NCBI GenBank assembly: GCA_030491005.1
Contig: JAKZMJ010000026.1
Span: 29,562-93,561 of the forward strand
Source of the DNA: Sulfurospirillum sp.
Lineage (GTDB): Bacteria; Campylobacterota; Campylobacteria; Campylobacterales; Arcobacteraceae
DNA length: 64,000 nt
Direction of reading: 5' to 3'
Below, piece by piece: positions 27,726-35,688 of the stretch. Position 1 is the first letter of the stretch; every line of letters begins with the position of its first letter. A model generated the notes under the pieces. The model saw only the letters and a program-made list of their open reading frames with translations, did not search any database and had not been told where the DNA came from. The translations under genes and the position numbers were made by a program.

Positions 27726-28720
27726 ATGTATTTATCATAGCAGAAGCAGGTGTAAATCATAATGGTTCAGTGGAACTAGCAAAAAAACTGATAGATGTAG
27801 CTGTAGTGTCTGGTGTGGATGCTGTTAAATTTCAGACATTTAAAGCTGAAAAACTAGTAAGTAAAAATTCACAAAAAGCAGACTATCAAAAAGAAAATAT
27901 GAAAGATGGTGATAATAGCCAGTTTAATATGCTCAAAAAATTAGAATTGGATATCGATACTCATAATGAACTCATAAGTTATTGTAATGATAAAAATATC
28001 ATGTTTCTTTCCACTCCTTTTGACCATGATAGTATAGATATGCTCGATGATTTGAAATTGCCTATATTTAAAATACCAAGTGGGGAGATTACAAATCTTC
28101 CATATCTTAGACATATAGGAAGTTTAAAAAAAGAGGTGATACTTTCAACGGGTATGGCTGACATGGGTGAAATAGAAGATGCTTTGGATATTTTAATAGA
28201 AGCAGGTACATTAAAAGAAAATATCACAATATTACATGCAAATACTATGTATCCAACTCCTATGGAAGATGTAAATCTAAAAGCTATGGTAACTATCGGT
28301 AATACTTTTGATGTAGTTTATGGATATAGTGACCATACTTTAGGTATAGAAGTAGATATAGCAGCTGTTGCTATGGGTGCATCGTGTATAGAGAAGCATT
28401 TTACTTTAGATAAAACCATGGAAGGACCAGATCATAAAGCAAGCTTAGAACCAGAGGAGCTAAAAGCTATGGTAAAAGCTATACGAAATATTGAGTTAGC
28501 ATTAGGAAGTAGTATAAAAAAACCATCAAAAAGTGAAACTCCAAATATAAAAGTAGCAAGAAAATCAATAGTAGCAAATTGTGATATTAGAAAAGGTGAA
28601 ACTTTAACAGTAGATAACTTATCCATAAAAAGACCTGAAAATGGAATAAATCCTATGCGATGGGATGAAATAGTTGGAACTATTGCAAATAAAGATTATG
28701 AAGAAGATGAGCTAATATAG
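27722..28720 (+). CDS. legI: N,N'-diacetyllegionaminate synthase (NeuB family)
   Basis: This 332-residue protein condenses a 6-deoxy-diacetamido hexose with phosphoenolpyruvate. The TIM-barrel part has IAEAGVNHNGSVELAKKLI, AVKFQTFKAEKLV, STPFDHDSIDML, LSTGMADMGEIEDAL and KHFTLDKTMEGPDHKASL. The C-terminal antifreeze-like (SAF) domain begins near residue 275 (RKSIVANCDIRKGETLT). The 6-deoxy pathway neighbours favour the Leg rather than the sialic acid substrate. Confidence 0.85.
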   Translation: MNVFIIAEAGVNHNGSVELAKKLIDVAVVSGVDAVKFQTFKAEKLVSKNSQKADYQKENMKDGDNSQFNMLKKLELDIDTHNELISYCNDKNIMFLSTPFDHDSIDMLDDLKLPIFKIPSGEITNLPYLRHIGSLKKEVILSTGMADMGEIEDALDILIEAGTLKENITILHANTMYPTPMEDVNLKAMVTIGNTFDVVYGYSDHTLGIEVDIAAVAMGASCIEKHFTLDKTMEGPDHKASLEPEELKAMVKAIRNIELALGSSIKKPSKSETPNIKVARKSIVANCDIRKGETLTVDNLSIKRPENGINPMRWDEIVGTIANKDYEEDELI

Positions 28721-29220
28721 TGAAACAAAAGTTTGATAATTGGAATAATCTTAAACAAAAGATAGAAGATAAAAATCTTATTCCTTTTAAGCAAGGTGAG
28801 ATTTATTTTATATCTGTTGGACAAAATATTGGATATGAAGTATATGGTAAAAAAGAGTTATATTTACGACCTGTATTGGTTTATAGAAAGTTATCACAAC
28901 AAACTTTTATAGGTATACCTCTAAGTTCTAAAGAAAAAGTTGGAACATATTTTTTTACTTTTAGGTATACAGACAAAACATTAAGTACCGCACTATTAAA
29001 TCAAATAAGAGTTTTTGACATCAAAAGAGCAGAATATTATGATGGTAAAATTAAAATAAGCGATTTAGGAAGATTAAAAGATAAATTGTTAAGATTATTG
29101 GATATTACCCCTAACCCAAAAGGGAAAGGGAGCGGGCATTCTTCAATGAAGTTGCCAAAAGATAAAAACAGTATATCTAATAATCTAAATAATGTCAAGA
29201 AAGGAGATACTAGTGAATAA
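28720..29220 (+). CDS. PemK/MazF-family toxin-like protein
   Basis: This 166-residue protein has the MazF fold signature: FKQGEIYFISVGQNIGYEV, RPVLVYRKLS, FIGIPLSSK, ALLNQIRVFDIKRAEY. Residues after about 130 form a polar tail (ITPNPKGKGSGHSS...) encoded partly by an unusually C/G-rich stretch at 29106-29140. MazF proteins cut mRNA. No antitoxin gene adjoins it: GTG overlaps the legI stop and its own stop overlaps legG. It may be a domesticated or orphan toxin held inside the leg operon. Confidence 0.75.
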   Translation: MKQKFDNWNNLKQKIEDKNLIPFKQGEIYFISVGQNIGYEVYGKKELYLRPVLVYRKLSQQTFIGIPLSSKEKVGTYFFTFRYTDKTLSTALLNQIRVFDIKRAEYYDGKIKISDLGRLKDKLLRLLDITPNPKGKGSGHSSMKLPKDKNSISNNLNNVKKGDTSE

Positions 29221-30379
29221 AAGAAAAATATGTGTAGTTACAGGTACAAGAGCAGAATATGGTCTTTTATATTGGCTAATGAAAGAGATAGAATCTGATA
29301 AAGATTTAGAATTACAGCTTATAGTTACAGGTATGCACTTATCTTCTGAGTTTGGACTGACATATGAGGCAATAGAAAAAGATTTTAAAATAGATAAAAA
29401 AATTGAGATGCTATTGTCTTCAGATACTTCTATAGGTATTTCAAAATCAATGGGTTTGGCTCAAATTTCTTTCGCAGAAGCTTACGATGATTTAAAGCCT
29501 GATATTTTAGTAGTTCTAGGAGATAGATATGAAATATTCTCAGCTGTTAGTTCTGCTATGATAGCTCGTACTCCTATTGCTCATTTGCATGGTGGGGAAA
29601 CAACTGAGGGTTCTTTTGATGAATCTATACGACATAGTATAACTAAAATGAGCCATCTTCATTTTACAGCAACACAGGAATATAAAAATCGTGTTATTCA
29701 GTTAGGAGAACAACCAAATAGAGTTTTTAAGGTTGGTGGAATGGGTATTGAAAATATCAAAAGATTACAACTTTTATCTAAAAAAGAGTTTGAAAAATCT
29801 ATAGATTTCAAACTTAATAAAAAGAATATACTGGTAACCTTTCATCCTGTAACATTAGAAAAAAGAACAGCAAAAAAACAATTTCAAAATTTACTTGATG
29901 CGATAGATACATTGAAAGATACCAATATAATCTTTACAAAAGCAAATAGTGATACAGATGGTAGGGTTATAAATAGTATGATAGATACTTATATAAAAAA
30001 CAATAGTGATAAATCATTAGGCTTCACATCTTTAGGACAATTGCGATACCTAAGTGCGTTACAATATGTAGATGCAATGGTAGGAAATAGTTCTAGTGGA
30101 CTAGCTGAAGCCCCAAGCTTTAAAATAGCTACTATAAATATAGGAGATAGGCAAAAAGGTCGTATAATGGCTACAAGTGTTATTTCATGTAAAAATGATA
30201 AAAAAACTATCATAAAATCTTTTGAGAAAATATATAGTAAAAAATTCATTAATGTTCTAAAAAATACTAAAAATCCTTATGGTGATGGTTGTGCAAGTAG
30301 TAAAGTAATTTCAATATTAAAAGAAGTTGATTTAAAAGATATTTTAATGAAAAAATTTTATGATTTAAAGAATATTTAA
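29213..30379 (+). CDS. legG: UDP/GDP-sugar 2-epimerase (hydrolysing), LegG/NeuC type
   Basis: This enzyme removes the nucleotide and inverts C2 to give the free hexose for LegI. The GTG at 29213, with AAGGAG 6 bases upstream, gives 388 residues beginning NKRKICVVTGTRAEYG; the earlier ATG at 29192 lacks a ribosome site. Motifs: TGMHLSSEFG, VLGDRYEIFS, HLHGGETTEGSFDE and GNSSSGLAEAP. It overlaps the MazF-like gene by 8 bases. Confidence 0.85.
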   Translation: MNKRKICVVTGTRAEYGLLYWLMKEIESDKDLELQLIVTGMHLSSEFGLTYEAIEKDFKIDKKIEMLLSSDTSIGISKSMGLAQISFAEAYDDLKPDILVVLGDRYEIFSAVSSAMIARTPIAHLHGGETTEGSFDESIRHSITKMSHLHFTATQEYKNRVIQLGEQPNRVFKVGGMGIENIKRLQLLSKKEFEKSIDFKLNKKNILVTFHPVTLEKRTAKKQFQNLLDAIDTLKDTNIIFTKANSDTDGRVINSMIDTYIKNNSDKSLGFTSLGQLRYLSALQYVDAMVGNSSSGLAEAPSFKIATINIGDRQKGRIMATSVISCKNDKKTIIKSFEKIYSKKFINVLKNTKNPYGDGCASSKVISILKEVDLKDILMKKFYDLKNI

Positions 30380-30386
30380 AAACTAT

Positions 30387-30425
30387 GTTTTGTTAAAAGA
30401 GAGAAGATAAAGTATAGGGTATAAT
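30387..30425 (+). repeat. Direct repeat, copy 1 (3' end of a PIG-L gene)
   Basis: A 39-base stretch beginning GTTTTGTTAAAAGAGA recurs at 30793-30831 with about four mismatches. The copies flank the decayed MNT fragment, as with the epimerase-end repeats around the intact MNT/HEPN pair. Confidence 0.7.
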
Positions 30426-30430
30426 TAAGA

Positions 30431-30571
30431 ATGATAAATATAGAAGAGTTAAAACCATAAATCATAAAAGCACTTATGCCTTTAAAACCTAACAAAATCA
30501 TATTATTTGGTAGTTATGCTTATTGTACACCAAATCTTTTAGATATCCATTTATTAAAAAAATATATATGA
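30431..30571 (+). pseudogene. Decayed MNT nucleotidyltransferase
   Basis: The reading frame matches the intact MNT gene at 21338 closely (MINIEELKP, then IIKALMPLKPNKIILFGSYAY). A CAA codon has become TAA after nine residues, a glycine codon of the G-S-x-x-x-G motif region reads Cys, and the SDxD segment is deleted (YCTPNLLDIHLLKKYI). No HEPN gene follows here. Confidence 0.8.
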
Positions 30572-30590
30572 TTGAAACATTAAGTGAAAA

Positions 30591-30816
30591 GAATTTGCAC
30601 CAAGTACAAAAGAGGATAGTTTTGTTCCTAATGTTTTTGTAGATGTAAGTGATTTTATGGATAAAAAATTAGAGATTATGAAAATATTTGAAAGCGAAAT
30701 GGCTGAACACCCCTTTCAGGAGTAAGAGAAATTTAAAAGCATTAGCTACATTAAGAGGTGCTACCTCTGGATGTGAATATGCTGAAAGCTTTGTTTTGTT
30801 AAAAGAGATAAGATAA
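30591..30816 (+). pseudogene. PIG-L (LmbE) deacetylase, C-terminal fragment
   Basis: The frame reads EFAPSTKEDSFVPNVFVDVS, then KKLEIMKIFESEMAEHPF, breaks near 30720, and continues in another frame with KALATLRGATSGCEYAESF and VLLKEIR. This is the C-terminal third of a PIG-L family N-deacetylase, including the conserved RG-x3-G-x2-YAE stretch. The catalytic N-terminus is gone. In nonulosonate loci such genes can deacetylate sugar precursors; here it is dead. Confidence 0.75.
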
Positions 30817-30831
30817 ATTATAGTGTATAAT
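30793..30831 (+). repeat. Direct repeat, copy 2 (native 3' end of the PIG-L fragment)
   Basis: Second copy of the stretch at 30387-30425, 406 bases downstream. It encodes the end of the PIG-L fragment (VLLKEIR and stop) and continues into non-coding sequence. Confidence 0.7.
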
Positions 30832-30879
30832 GAAAGATATTAAATAATAAGCATATGATAGAAAAATAGGATTAAATAA

Positions 30880-32010
30880 ATGAAAATAGAAGAAGCTAAT
30901 ATAATTGAACCAACAGAAGATGAACTTGATGATAAAGATATATCAAGTGATACTGAAGATATTGAAAATATATATCCAGCATCTATAAATGTATCAAAAG
31001 ATGACAACTCTATTTTTGAACTTAAAAGACAATATGATATGCACCGAATCCAGTTATCACCATCTTATCAAAGAGGAAATGTGTGGAGAAAGAAGCAACA
31101 ATCAGAACTAATAGAATCAATTTTAATGGGAATCCCATTGCCTTTAATGTACTTTTTTCAAGACAATAGTGGTATAAAACAAGTTGTTGATGGTAAGCAA
31201 AGACTTACTGCACTTTTTGATTTTATGAATAATAAATTTGCATTAGCAGACTTACCAATTATGAGTGAACTAAAAGGTAAAAAATTCAAAGACTTAACAA
31301 GATTGGAGCAAGGTAAAATTGAAGACTATAAAGTTTCAATAAATGTAATAAAACCACCCACTCCAGATAGAATAAAATTTGATATTTTTGATAGGGTGAA
31401 TCGTGGTGGTACTCGACTAAACAATCAAGAGATGAGAAATGCTATATATCAAGGAAAAGCTACTGAGCTATTAGAAGAACTTAAAAATAGTGAAAACTTT
31501 AAAAAAGCAACAGACTATTCAATTCGTTCCAAAGTGATGAAAGATAGGTATATGATACTTAGATTTATAGCATTTTATCTTTGGAAAAAAGGGTTGTTAG
31601 TTGATAAAAATAATCAGACAGTAGAATATAAAAGTGATATTGATGCTTTTTTAGGTAAAACAATGGAATTTTTAAATTTTACTAGTCTTGAACAGATAGA
31701 AGAGATTAAGGTTACTTTTGAATTAGCTATGAAAAATACATATAATATATTTGGACAAAATGGATTTAGAGTATCTACTTATTTTGATGAGCCAAATAAA
31801 AGAGCTGTAGGTATGGCATTGTTTGATTCACTTTCTTATCTTATGGCAAATGAAAATATAGAGAAAAATAGTAATAAAATTAAAATACTAGTAACAGACC
31901 TTGTTACTGATGATGAATTTTATAGCTCTATTAGTTCTCCTGTAGATAGTTCAACTAAAGTAACAAAAAGATTTGATAAAATGGATAAAATATTAGAGGA
32001 AATTGTATAA
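30880..32010 (+). CDS. DUF262 protein (GmrS-N/ParB-like), first gene of a putative defence cassette
   Basis: This 376-residue protein has an acidic N-terminus (about 45 residues) and then a DUF262 domain: LSPSYQRGNVWRKKQQSELI, SILMGIPLPLMYFF, the nucleotide-site motif VVDGKQRLTALFDF and VNRGGTRLNNQEMRNAIY. DUF262 is the NTP-dependent N-terminal domain of GmrSD-type restriction enzymes; here the GmrD/HNH nuclease domain is absent and the C-terminus is helical. It overlaps the ATPase gene by one base, so the three genes 30880-33763 form one translational unit. Confidence 0.85.
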   Translation: MKIEEANIIEPTEDELDDKDISSDTEDIENIYPASINVSKDDNSIFELKRQYDMHRIQLSPSYQRGNVWRKKQQSELIESILMGIPLPLMYFFQDNSGIKQVVDGKQRLTALFDFMNNKFALADLPIMSELKGKKFKDLTRLEQGKIEDYKVSINVIKPPTPDRIKFDIFDRVNRGGTRLNNQEMRNAIYQGKATELLEELKNSENFKKATDYSIRSKVMKDRYMILRFIAFYLWKKGLLVDKNNQTVEYKSDIDAFLGKTMEFLNFTSLEQIEEIKVTFELAMKNTYNIFGQNGFRVSTYFDEPNKRAVGMALFDSLSYLMANENIEKNSNKIKILVTDLVTDDEFYSSISSPVDSSTKVTKRFDKMDKILEEIV

Positions 32011-33050
32011 TGATAAATAATATTAAAATAGAAAATTTTAAATGTTTTGAAAATGAAGATTTGAGTTTTAGACCACTTACTATATTAACAGGTACAAATT
32101 CTAGTGGTAAATCATCATTGATTCAATCTATTTTAGTGAGTGGACTACATGATAGTGGAAGTGATATAATTGAATATATCAATGGGTTAGGTGATTTTGA
32201 TGACCTAAAAAATAAATATACTAATCCAAGTGAATATAGTATAAATATTTCATTTATAGATGGTGATTCAGATACATATTCGGCATTTAAAGATTCTTCT
32301 GCTGGAATACATAGTGATAAATTATCTTATCCATCAAAACTTACATACCTAAATTCAAATAGAACAACAATAGAAGAATCAAATAGTGCAAATAATAGTA
32401 ATAATGCAGATAGATACTTTGGTATATATGGTAAATATATAGTAAGTTATTTTGAAATAAATAAAGCTGAACCTATTGAGTCATACTTAATAAAAGACAA
32501 TAACTATTCATCTACACTTGAATCACAAGTTAATTATTGGTTAAATAAGATTACAAACCAATCTTATGTATTTAATACTATTAAGGCTACATCTACAAAT
32601 ATAGAAGCATTTTATAAATTGGATGGGTTAGCGTTTAAACCAAATAATATTGGTGCAGGTGTTAGCTATACAGTAGCTATAATTATTGCTTTATTAAGTG
32701 CCAAACAAGGTAGTATAATTATTGTAGAAAATCCAGAGATACATTTACATCCACAAGCACAAGCTATGATGGGTGAGTTTTTATCATTTGTAGCATCTAA
32801 AGGTATTCAGCTTATAATAGAAACACATAATGACCATTTAATAAATAAAATCAGATATGAAGTATATAAACAAACTATTAAATCGGAAGATGTAGTTATT
32901 CATTATAAAACAGCAAAAACTAATTTTGAACAAATATATATAAAAGATAATGGTTTTTTTAATAATCAAGATGGTGAAAATAGTTTTCCAAGTGGTTTTT
33001 ATGATGCCACTTTAAAAGATATATTTGAAATAAACAAGAATTTATTATGA
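32010..33050 (+). CDS. AAA ATPase (SMC/OLD-like, DUF3696 type)
   Basis: This 346-residue protein starts IKNIKIENFKCF-like (INNIKIENFKCFENEDL), with Walker A LTGTNSSGKSSLIQSIL at residue 29. The late Walker B region reads IIIVENPEIHLHPQAQAMMG, then LIIETHNDHLINKI with the switch histidine. This is the ABC-type ATPase fold of OLD/RecF-like proteins without a TOPRIM domain. It overlaps the next gene by 4 bases (ATGA). Such ATPases energise many anti-phage systems. Confidence 0.85.
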   Translation: MINNIKIENFKCFENEDLSFRPLTILTGTNSSGKSSLIQSILVSGLHDSGSDIIEYINGLGDFDDLKNKYTNPSEYSINISFIDGDSDTYSAFKDSSAGIHSDKLSYPSKLTYLNSNRTTIEESNSANNSNNADRYFGIYGKYIVSYFEINKAEPIESYLIKDNNYSSTLESQVNYWLNKITNQSYVFNTIKATSTNIEAFYKLDGLAFKPNNIGAGVSYTVAIIIALLSAKQGSIIIVENPEIHLHPQAQAMMGEFLSFVASKGIQLIIETHNDHLINKIRYEVYKQTIKSEDVVIHYKTAKTNFEQIYIKDNGFFNNQDGENSFPSGFYDATLKDIFEINKNLL

Positions 33051-33763
33051 ATGCATTATGCTTAAATGATAGTTTGGTATCTCAGTATCTTAAATATATT
33101 TTAAATTCTGAATTTGATAAGAAAAAAGTACGAAATTTATTAAAATATATACATCCGTTTATTGTTTCAGTAAATCAACATCCAATATTTCAAGACCCAG
33201 CAATAATGCAACAAATAAATAATGACCCATTATTAAATATTGTAGATGATATGAATAGTGAAGAGTTAGTAGGTTTAACTTCTCTAAAGTTACAGCTCGT
33301 GGATAATAGTGGTTCAAATGACTTTACATCTGTAAATGTAGCACCACTATTGGCAAATAGTGAAAAAATAGATATGTTAATTAGTGCTACTTATGAAAAT
33401 AGCAAGGGCAAAGATAAAGCTATATTTCATATAAAAGCATTATTAAGTGATGCTAAATGGATAAAAATAACTGATGGATACATCTCAGAAAATCCAAGTC
33501 AATGGAATAAAAATAAAATTTTACTAAATAATCTTTTACCAAAAGTTACTATGGATATTACTATAGTTAGTGAAGCTTTTAGTAAAAAGAGAGAAGTGGA
33601 AAGTTTATATACCGATTGGACTGTAAAAGCAGAAGAGATTAGTAACAATATTCATGATAGATATATAGAAACAGATAAACTAAAAATATTATTAAGTAGT
33701 GGACTTTATAATTTATCAGAAACCTCTACTAAAGATATGACTTATATGGTAAAACTAAAATGA
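33047..33763 (+). CDS. Third cassette protein, possible PLD-like effector
   Basis: This 238-residue protein is not confidently recognised. The N-terminal 100 residues are helical (SQYLKYILNSEFDKKKVRNL). The C-terminal half alternates strands and helices: IKITDGYISENPSQWNK, MDITIVSEAF, and NIHDRYIETDKLKILLSSGL. The H-x-R-Y-I followed by a hydrophobic strand with SSGL resembles half of a phospholipase-D-like active site (MIT-C/PLD-like families). This would make it the effector nuclease of the cassette, but that is inference. Its stop overlaps the start of the decayed CBS gene. Confidence 0.5.
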   Translation: MNALCLNDSLVSQYLKYILNSEFDKKKVRNLLKYIHPFIVSVNQHPIFQDPAIMQQINNDPLLNIVDDMNSEELVGLTSLKLQLVDNSGSNDFTSVNVAPLLANSEKIDMLISATYENSKGKDKAIFHIKALLSDAKWIKITDGYISENPSQWNKNKILLNNLLPKVTMDITIVSEAFSKKREVESLYTDWTVKAEEISNNIHDRYIETDKLKILLSSGLYNLSETSTKDMTYMVKLK

Positions 33764-33960
33764 AAAACTATAAAAATCTACTACTAAAACCAACATCAAC
33801 GATAAAGGAAGCTTTACAAATCATAGATATTGGTGCGATGCAAATAGCTTTAGTAATTGATGAAAATGAAAAATTATTGGGTACTCTAACTGATGGAGAC
33901 ATATGAAGAGGTCTTTTAGATAAGCTCTCTTTGTCAGAAATAATAGAAGATTATTTATGA
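33760..33960 (+). pseudogene. CBS-domain nucleotidyltransferase, 5' stub with stop (PtmE-like)
   Basis: The frame reads MKNYKNLLLKPTSTIKEALQ, VIDENEKLLGTLTDGDI, a TGA at 33904-33906 where an Arg codon is expected, then RGLLDKLSLSEIIEDYL. It resembles the CBS N-terminus of the intact gene at 36905 (SDGDIRRALL). The whole nucleotidyltransferase domain is missing. It is a remnant of an older PtmE-like gene displaced by the DUF262 cassette and a HEPN module. Confidence 0.75.
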
Positions 33961-34146
33961 ATAAAACTGCATCTTTAGAATGGATAACTATAGCTTTTCA
34001 TGATTTAAAATCTGCACAAATTTTACATGAAGCAAATCACTACACGGATAATATATGAAGTGATAAAAGAAGTATTAGACTTTACAGAAGATTTATTTCA
34101 TAAAGTTTGTGCTATATTAGATATAGATAAAGAAGAATTGATATGA
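33957..34146 (+). pseudogene. HEPN-domain protein with internal deletion
   Basis: The start (MNKTASLEWITIAFHDLKSA, then NHYTDNI) and the end (VIKEVLDFTEDLFHKVCAIL, then DIDKEELI) match the intact HEPN protein at 21657, but the middle 70 or so residues are deleted and the frame breaks at the junction near 34058. Confidence 0.8.
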
Positions 34147-34210
34147 TAAATTTTATTGTTCATAAACAAACAAAGGCTATAATAAGAAAAACTGTAAAAA
34201 TATACGACTA

Positions 34211-34327
34211 ATGACTGATCGTATTACTTCTTGTATCTTAGATAAAAATGATATAATTAGCGATATAAATCTTGATGAAATTTTAAAGAAATTATTTTAT
34301 GATACAAATAAAGGAAGAAATATATAA
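34211..34327 (+). other. Short ORF of unknown origin between remnants and the HisF-like gene
   Basis: This 38-codon frame (MTDRITSCILDKNDIISDIN...) ends directly at the HisF-like ATG. The stretch 34147-34327 otherwise shows nothing recognisable. It is probably another gene end left by recombination; its short length makes coding doubtful. Confidence 0.25.
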
Positions 34328-35083
34328 ATGAAAATAAGAATAATAGCAAAACTTGATGTAAAACCACCGTTTGTAGTAAAACCAGTACACTTTGAAGGTT
34401 TAAGAAAGATGGGATCTCCGTCTGAGATGGCAAAAAAATATTATGATCAAGGTGCAGATGAAGTTATGTATATAGACATAGTTTCATCTTTGTATCAAAG
34501 AGGTATTGTATTTGATGAAATAGAAAAAACAGCAAATGAGCTTTTTATACCTTTTGGAGTAGGTGGGGCAATAAGAAGTATAGAAGATATTTCTAAACTA
34601 TTTCATATAGGTGCTGATAAAGTAGCTATAAATACTTATGCTGTACAAGAAAATCCAAATATTATAAATGAAGCAGCCGAAATATTTGGAAGCCAAGCTA
34701 TATCTGTAAACATAGAAGCTAAAAAGTGGGATAATTATTGGGAATGTTATACTGACTGTGGACGGATTCGTTCTGGTAAAGATGTACTGCAATGGGCTAA
34801 AGAAGTAGAGCAAAGAGGGGCAGGAGAGATACTTTTACAATCAGTTGATAAGGATGGTAGAAATAGAGGCTTTGACCTTGAATTATGTAAAAAAGTTGTA
34901 GACTTAGTAAATATTCCCGTTGTAGTATGTAGTGGGGCTGGAACTCTTGAAGACATTAAAGAAGTTATAGAGTATGCAAAACCAAGTGGTGTTGCAATTG
35001 CTAGTTTACTACACTATGATAAAGTAACTATCCGTGATATTAAAAAGTATTTAAAAGATAATAATATAGAGGTATCAAGATGA
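34328..35083 (+). CDS. HisF-like cyclase paralogue for sugar amidation (WbuZ type)
   Basis: This 251-residue TIM barrel resembles imidazole-glycerol-phosphate synthase subunit HisF, with RIIAKLDVKPPFVVKPVHFE replacing the usual HisF start, YIDIVSSLYQRG, FGVGGAIRSIEDI, and VVCSGAGTLEDIKEVI. With the next two genes it forms the HisF/HisH/WbuX trio that converts an N-acetyl group to an acetamidino group on surface sugars. It is not in a histidine operon. Confidence 0.82.
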   Translation: MKIRIIAKLDVKPPFVVKPVHFEGLRKMGSPSEMAKKYYDQGADEVMYIDIVSSLYQRGIVFDEIEKTANELFIPFGVGGAIRSIEDISKLFHIGADKVAINTYAVQENPNIINEAAEIFGSQAISVNIEAKKWDNYWECYTDCGRIRSGKDVLQWAKEVEQRGAGEILLQSVDKDGRNRGFDLELCKKVVDLVNIPVVVCSGAGTLEDIKEVIEYAKPSGVAIASLLHYDKVTIRDIKKYLKDNNIEVSR

Positions 35084-35688
35084 GTAATATAATAGGTGTT
35101 GTTAATTATGGAATTGCAGGGAATATCCATAGTATTAAAAAAGCGATAATTGAAGCAGGTGGCGTAGCTGTAGTTATAGATAAACCAGAACAATTTGAAG
35201 ATGTAGATAAATTAGTCTTACCAGGTGTTGGTAGCTTTAAAGATGCTATGCAAAAGCTTAAAAATGATGGTTTTTTAGAGCCTTTACAAAAAAATACAAA
35301 ACCAATTTTAGGTATCTGTCTTGGTATGCAAATATTATCTAGCTTGGGATTTGAATATGGAAAAACAAAAGGTTTAAATTTTATACAAGCAGAAGTAAAG
35401 CCAATCTTAGTAGATGATGTTATTCCTCATGTAGGATTTAATACACTTGATGTAATTAATAGTAATGAAGTCTTAAATGGTTTAGAAAATGAAGAATTTT
35501 ATTTTATGCATTCTTACGAAGTTGTAAATTATATCAATATAGCTTCATTAACAGAATATGACGAACATAAATTTATTTCTTCTATAAAAAAAGATAATAT
35601 TTATGGAGTACAATTTCATCCTGAGAAAAGTAGAAAAGCAGGAATTAAACTTTTTAAAAACTTTATTAATTTAAAAGGAGCAAATTAA
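35080..35688 (+). CDS. HisH-like glutamine amidotransferase paralogue (WbuY type)
   Basis: This 202-residue class I glutaminase has LGICLGMQILSSLG with the nucleophilic cysteine near residue 80 and GVQFHPEKSRKAG with the histidine and glutamate. It delivers ammonia to its HisF-like partner, with which it overlaps by 4 bases. It ends one base into the amidotransferase gene. Confidence 0.85.
   Translation: MSNIIGVVNYGIAGNIHSIKKAIIEAGGVAVVIDKPEQFEDVDKLVLPGVGSFKDAMQKLKNDGFLEPLQKNTKPILGICLGMQILSSLGFEYGKTKGLNFIQAEVKPILVDDVIPHVGFNTLDVINSNEVLNGLENEEFYFMHSYEVVNYINIASLTEYDEHKFISSIKKDNIYGVQFHPEKSRKAGIKLFKNFINLKGAN

Noticed and set aside
34328..35688. Histidine biosynthesis genes hisF and hisH
   Set aside because: They lie inside a leg island directly before a WbuX-type amidotransferase, and the HisF-like start region differs from true HisF, so they are amidation paralogues.
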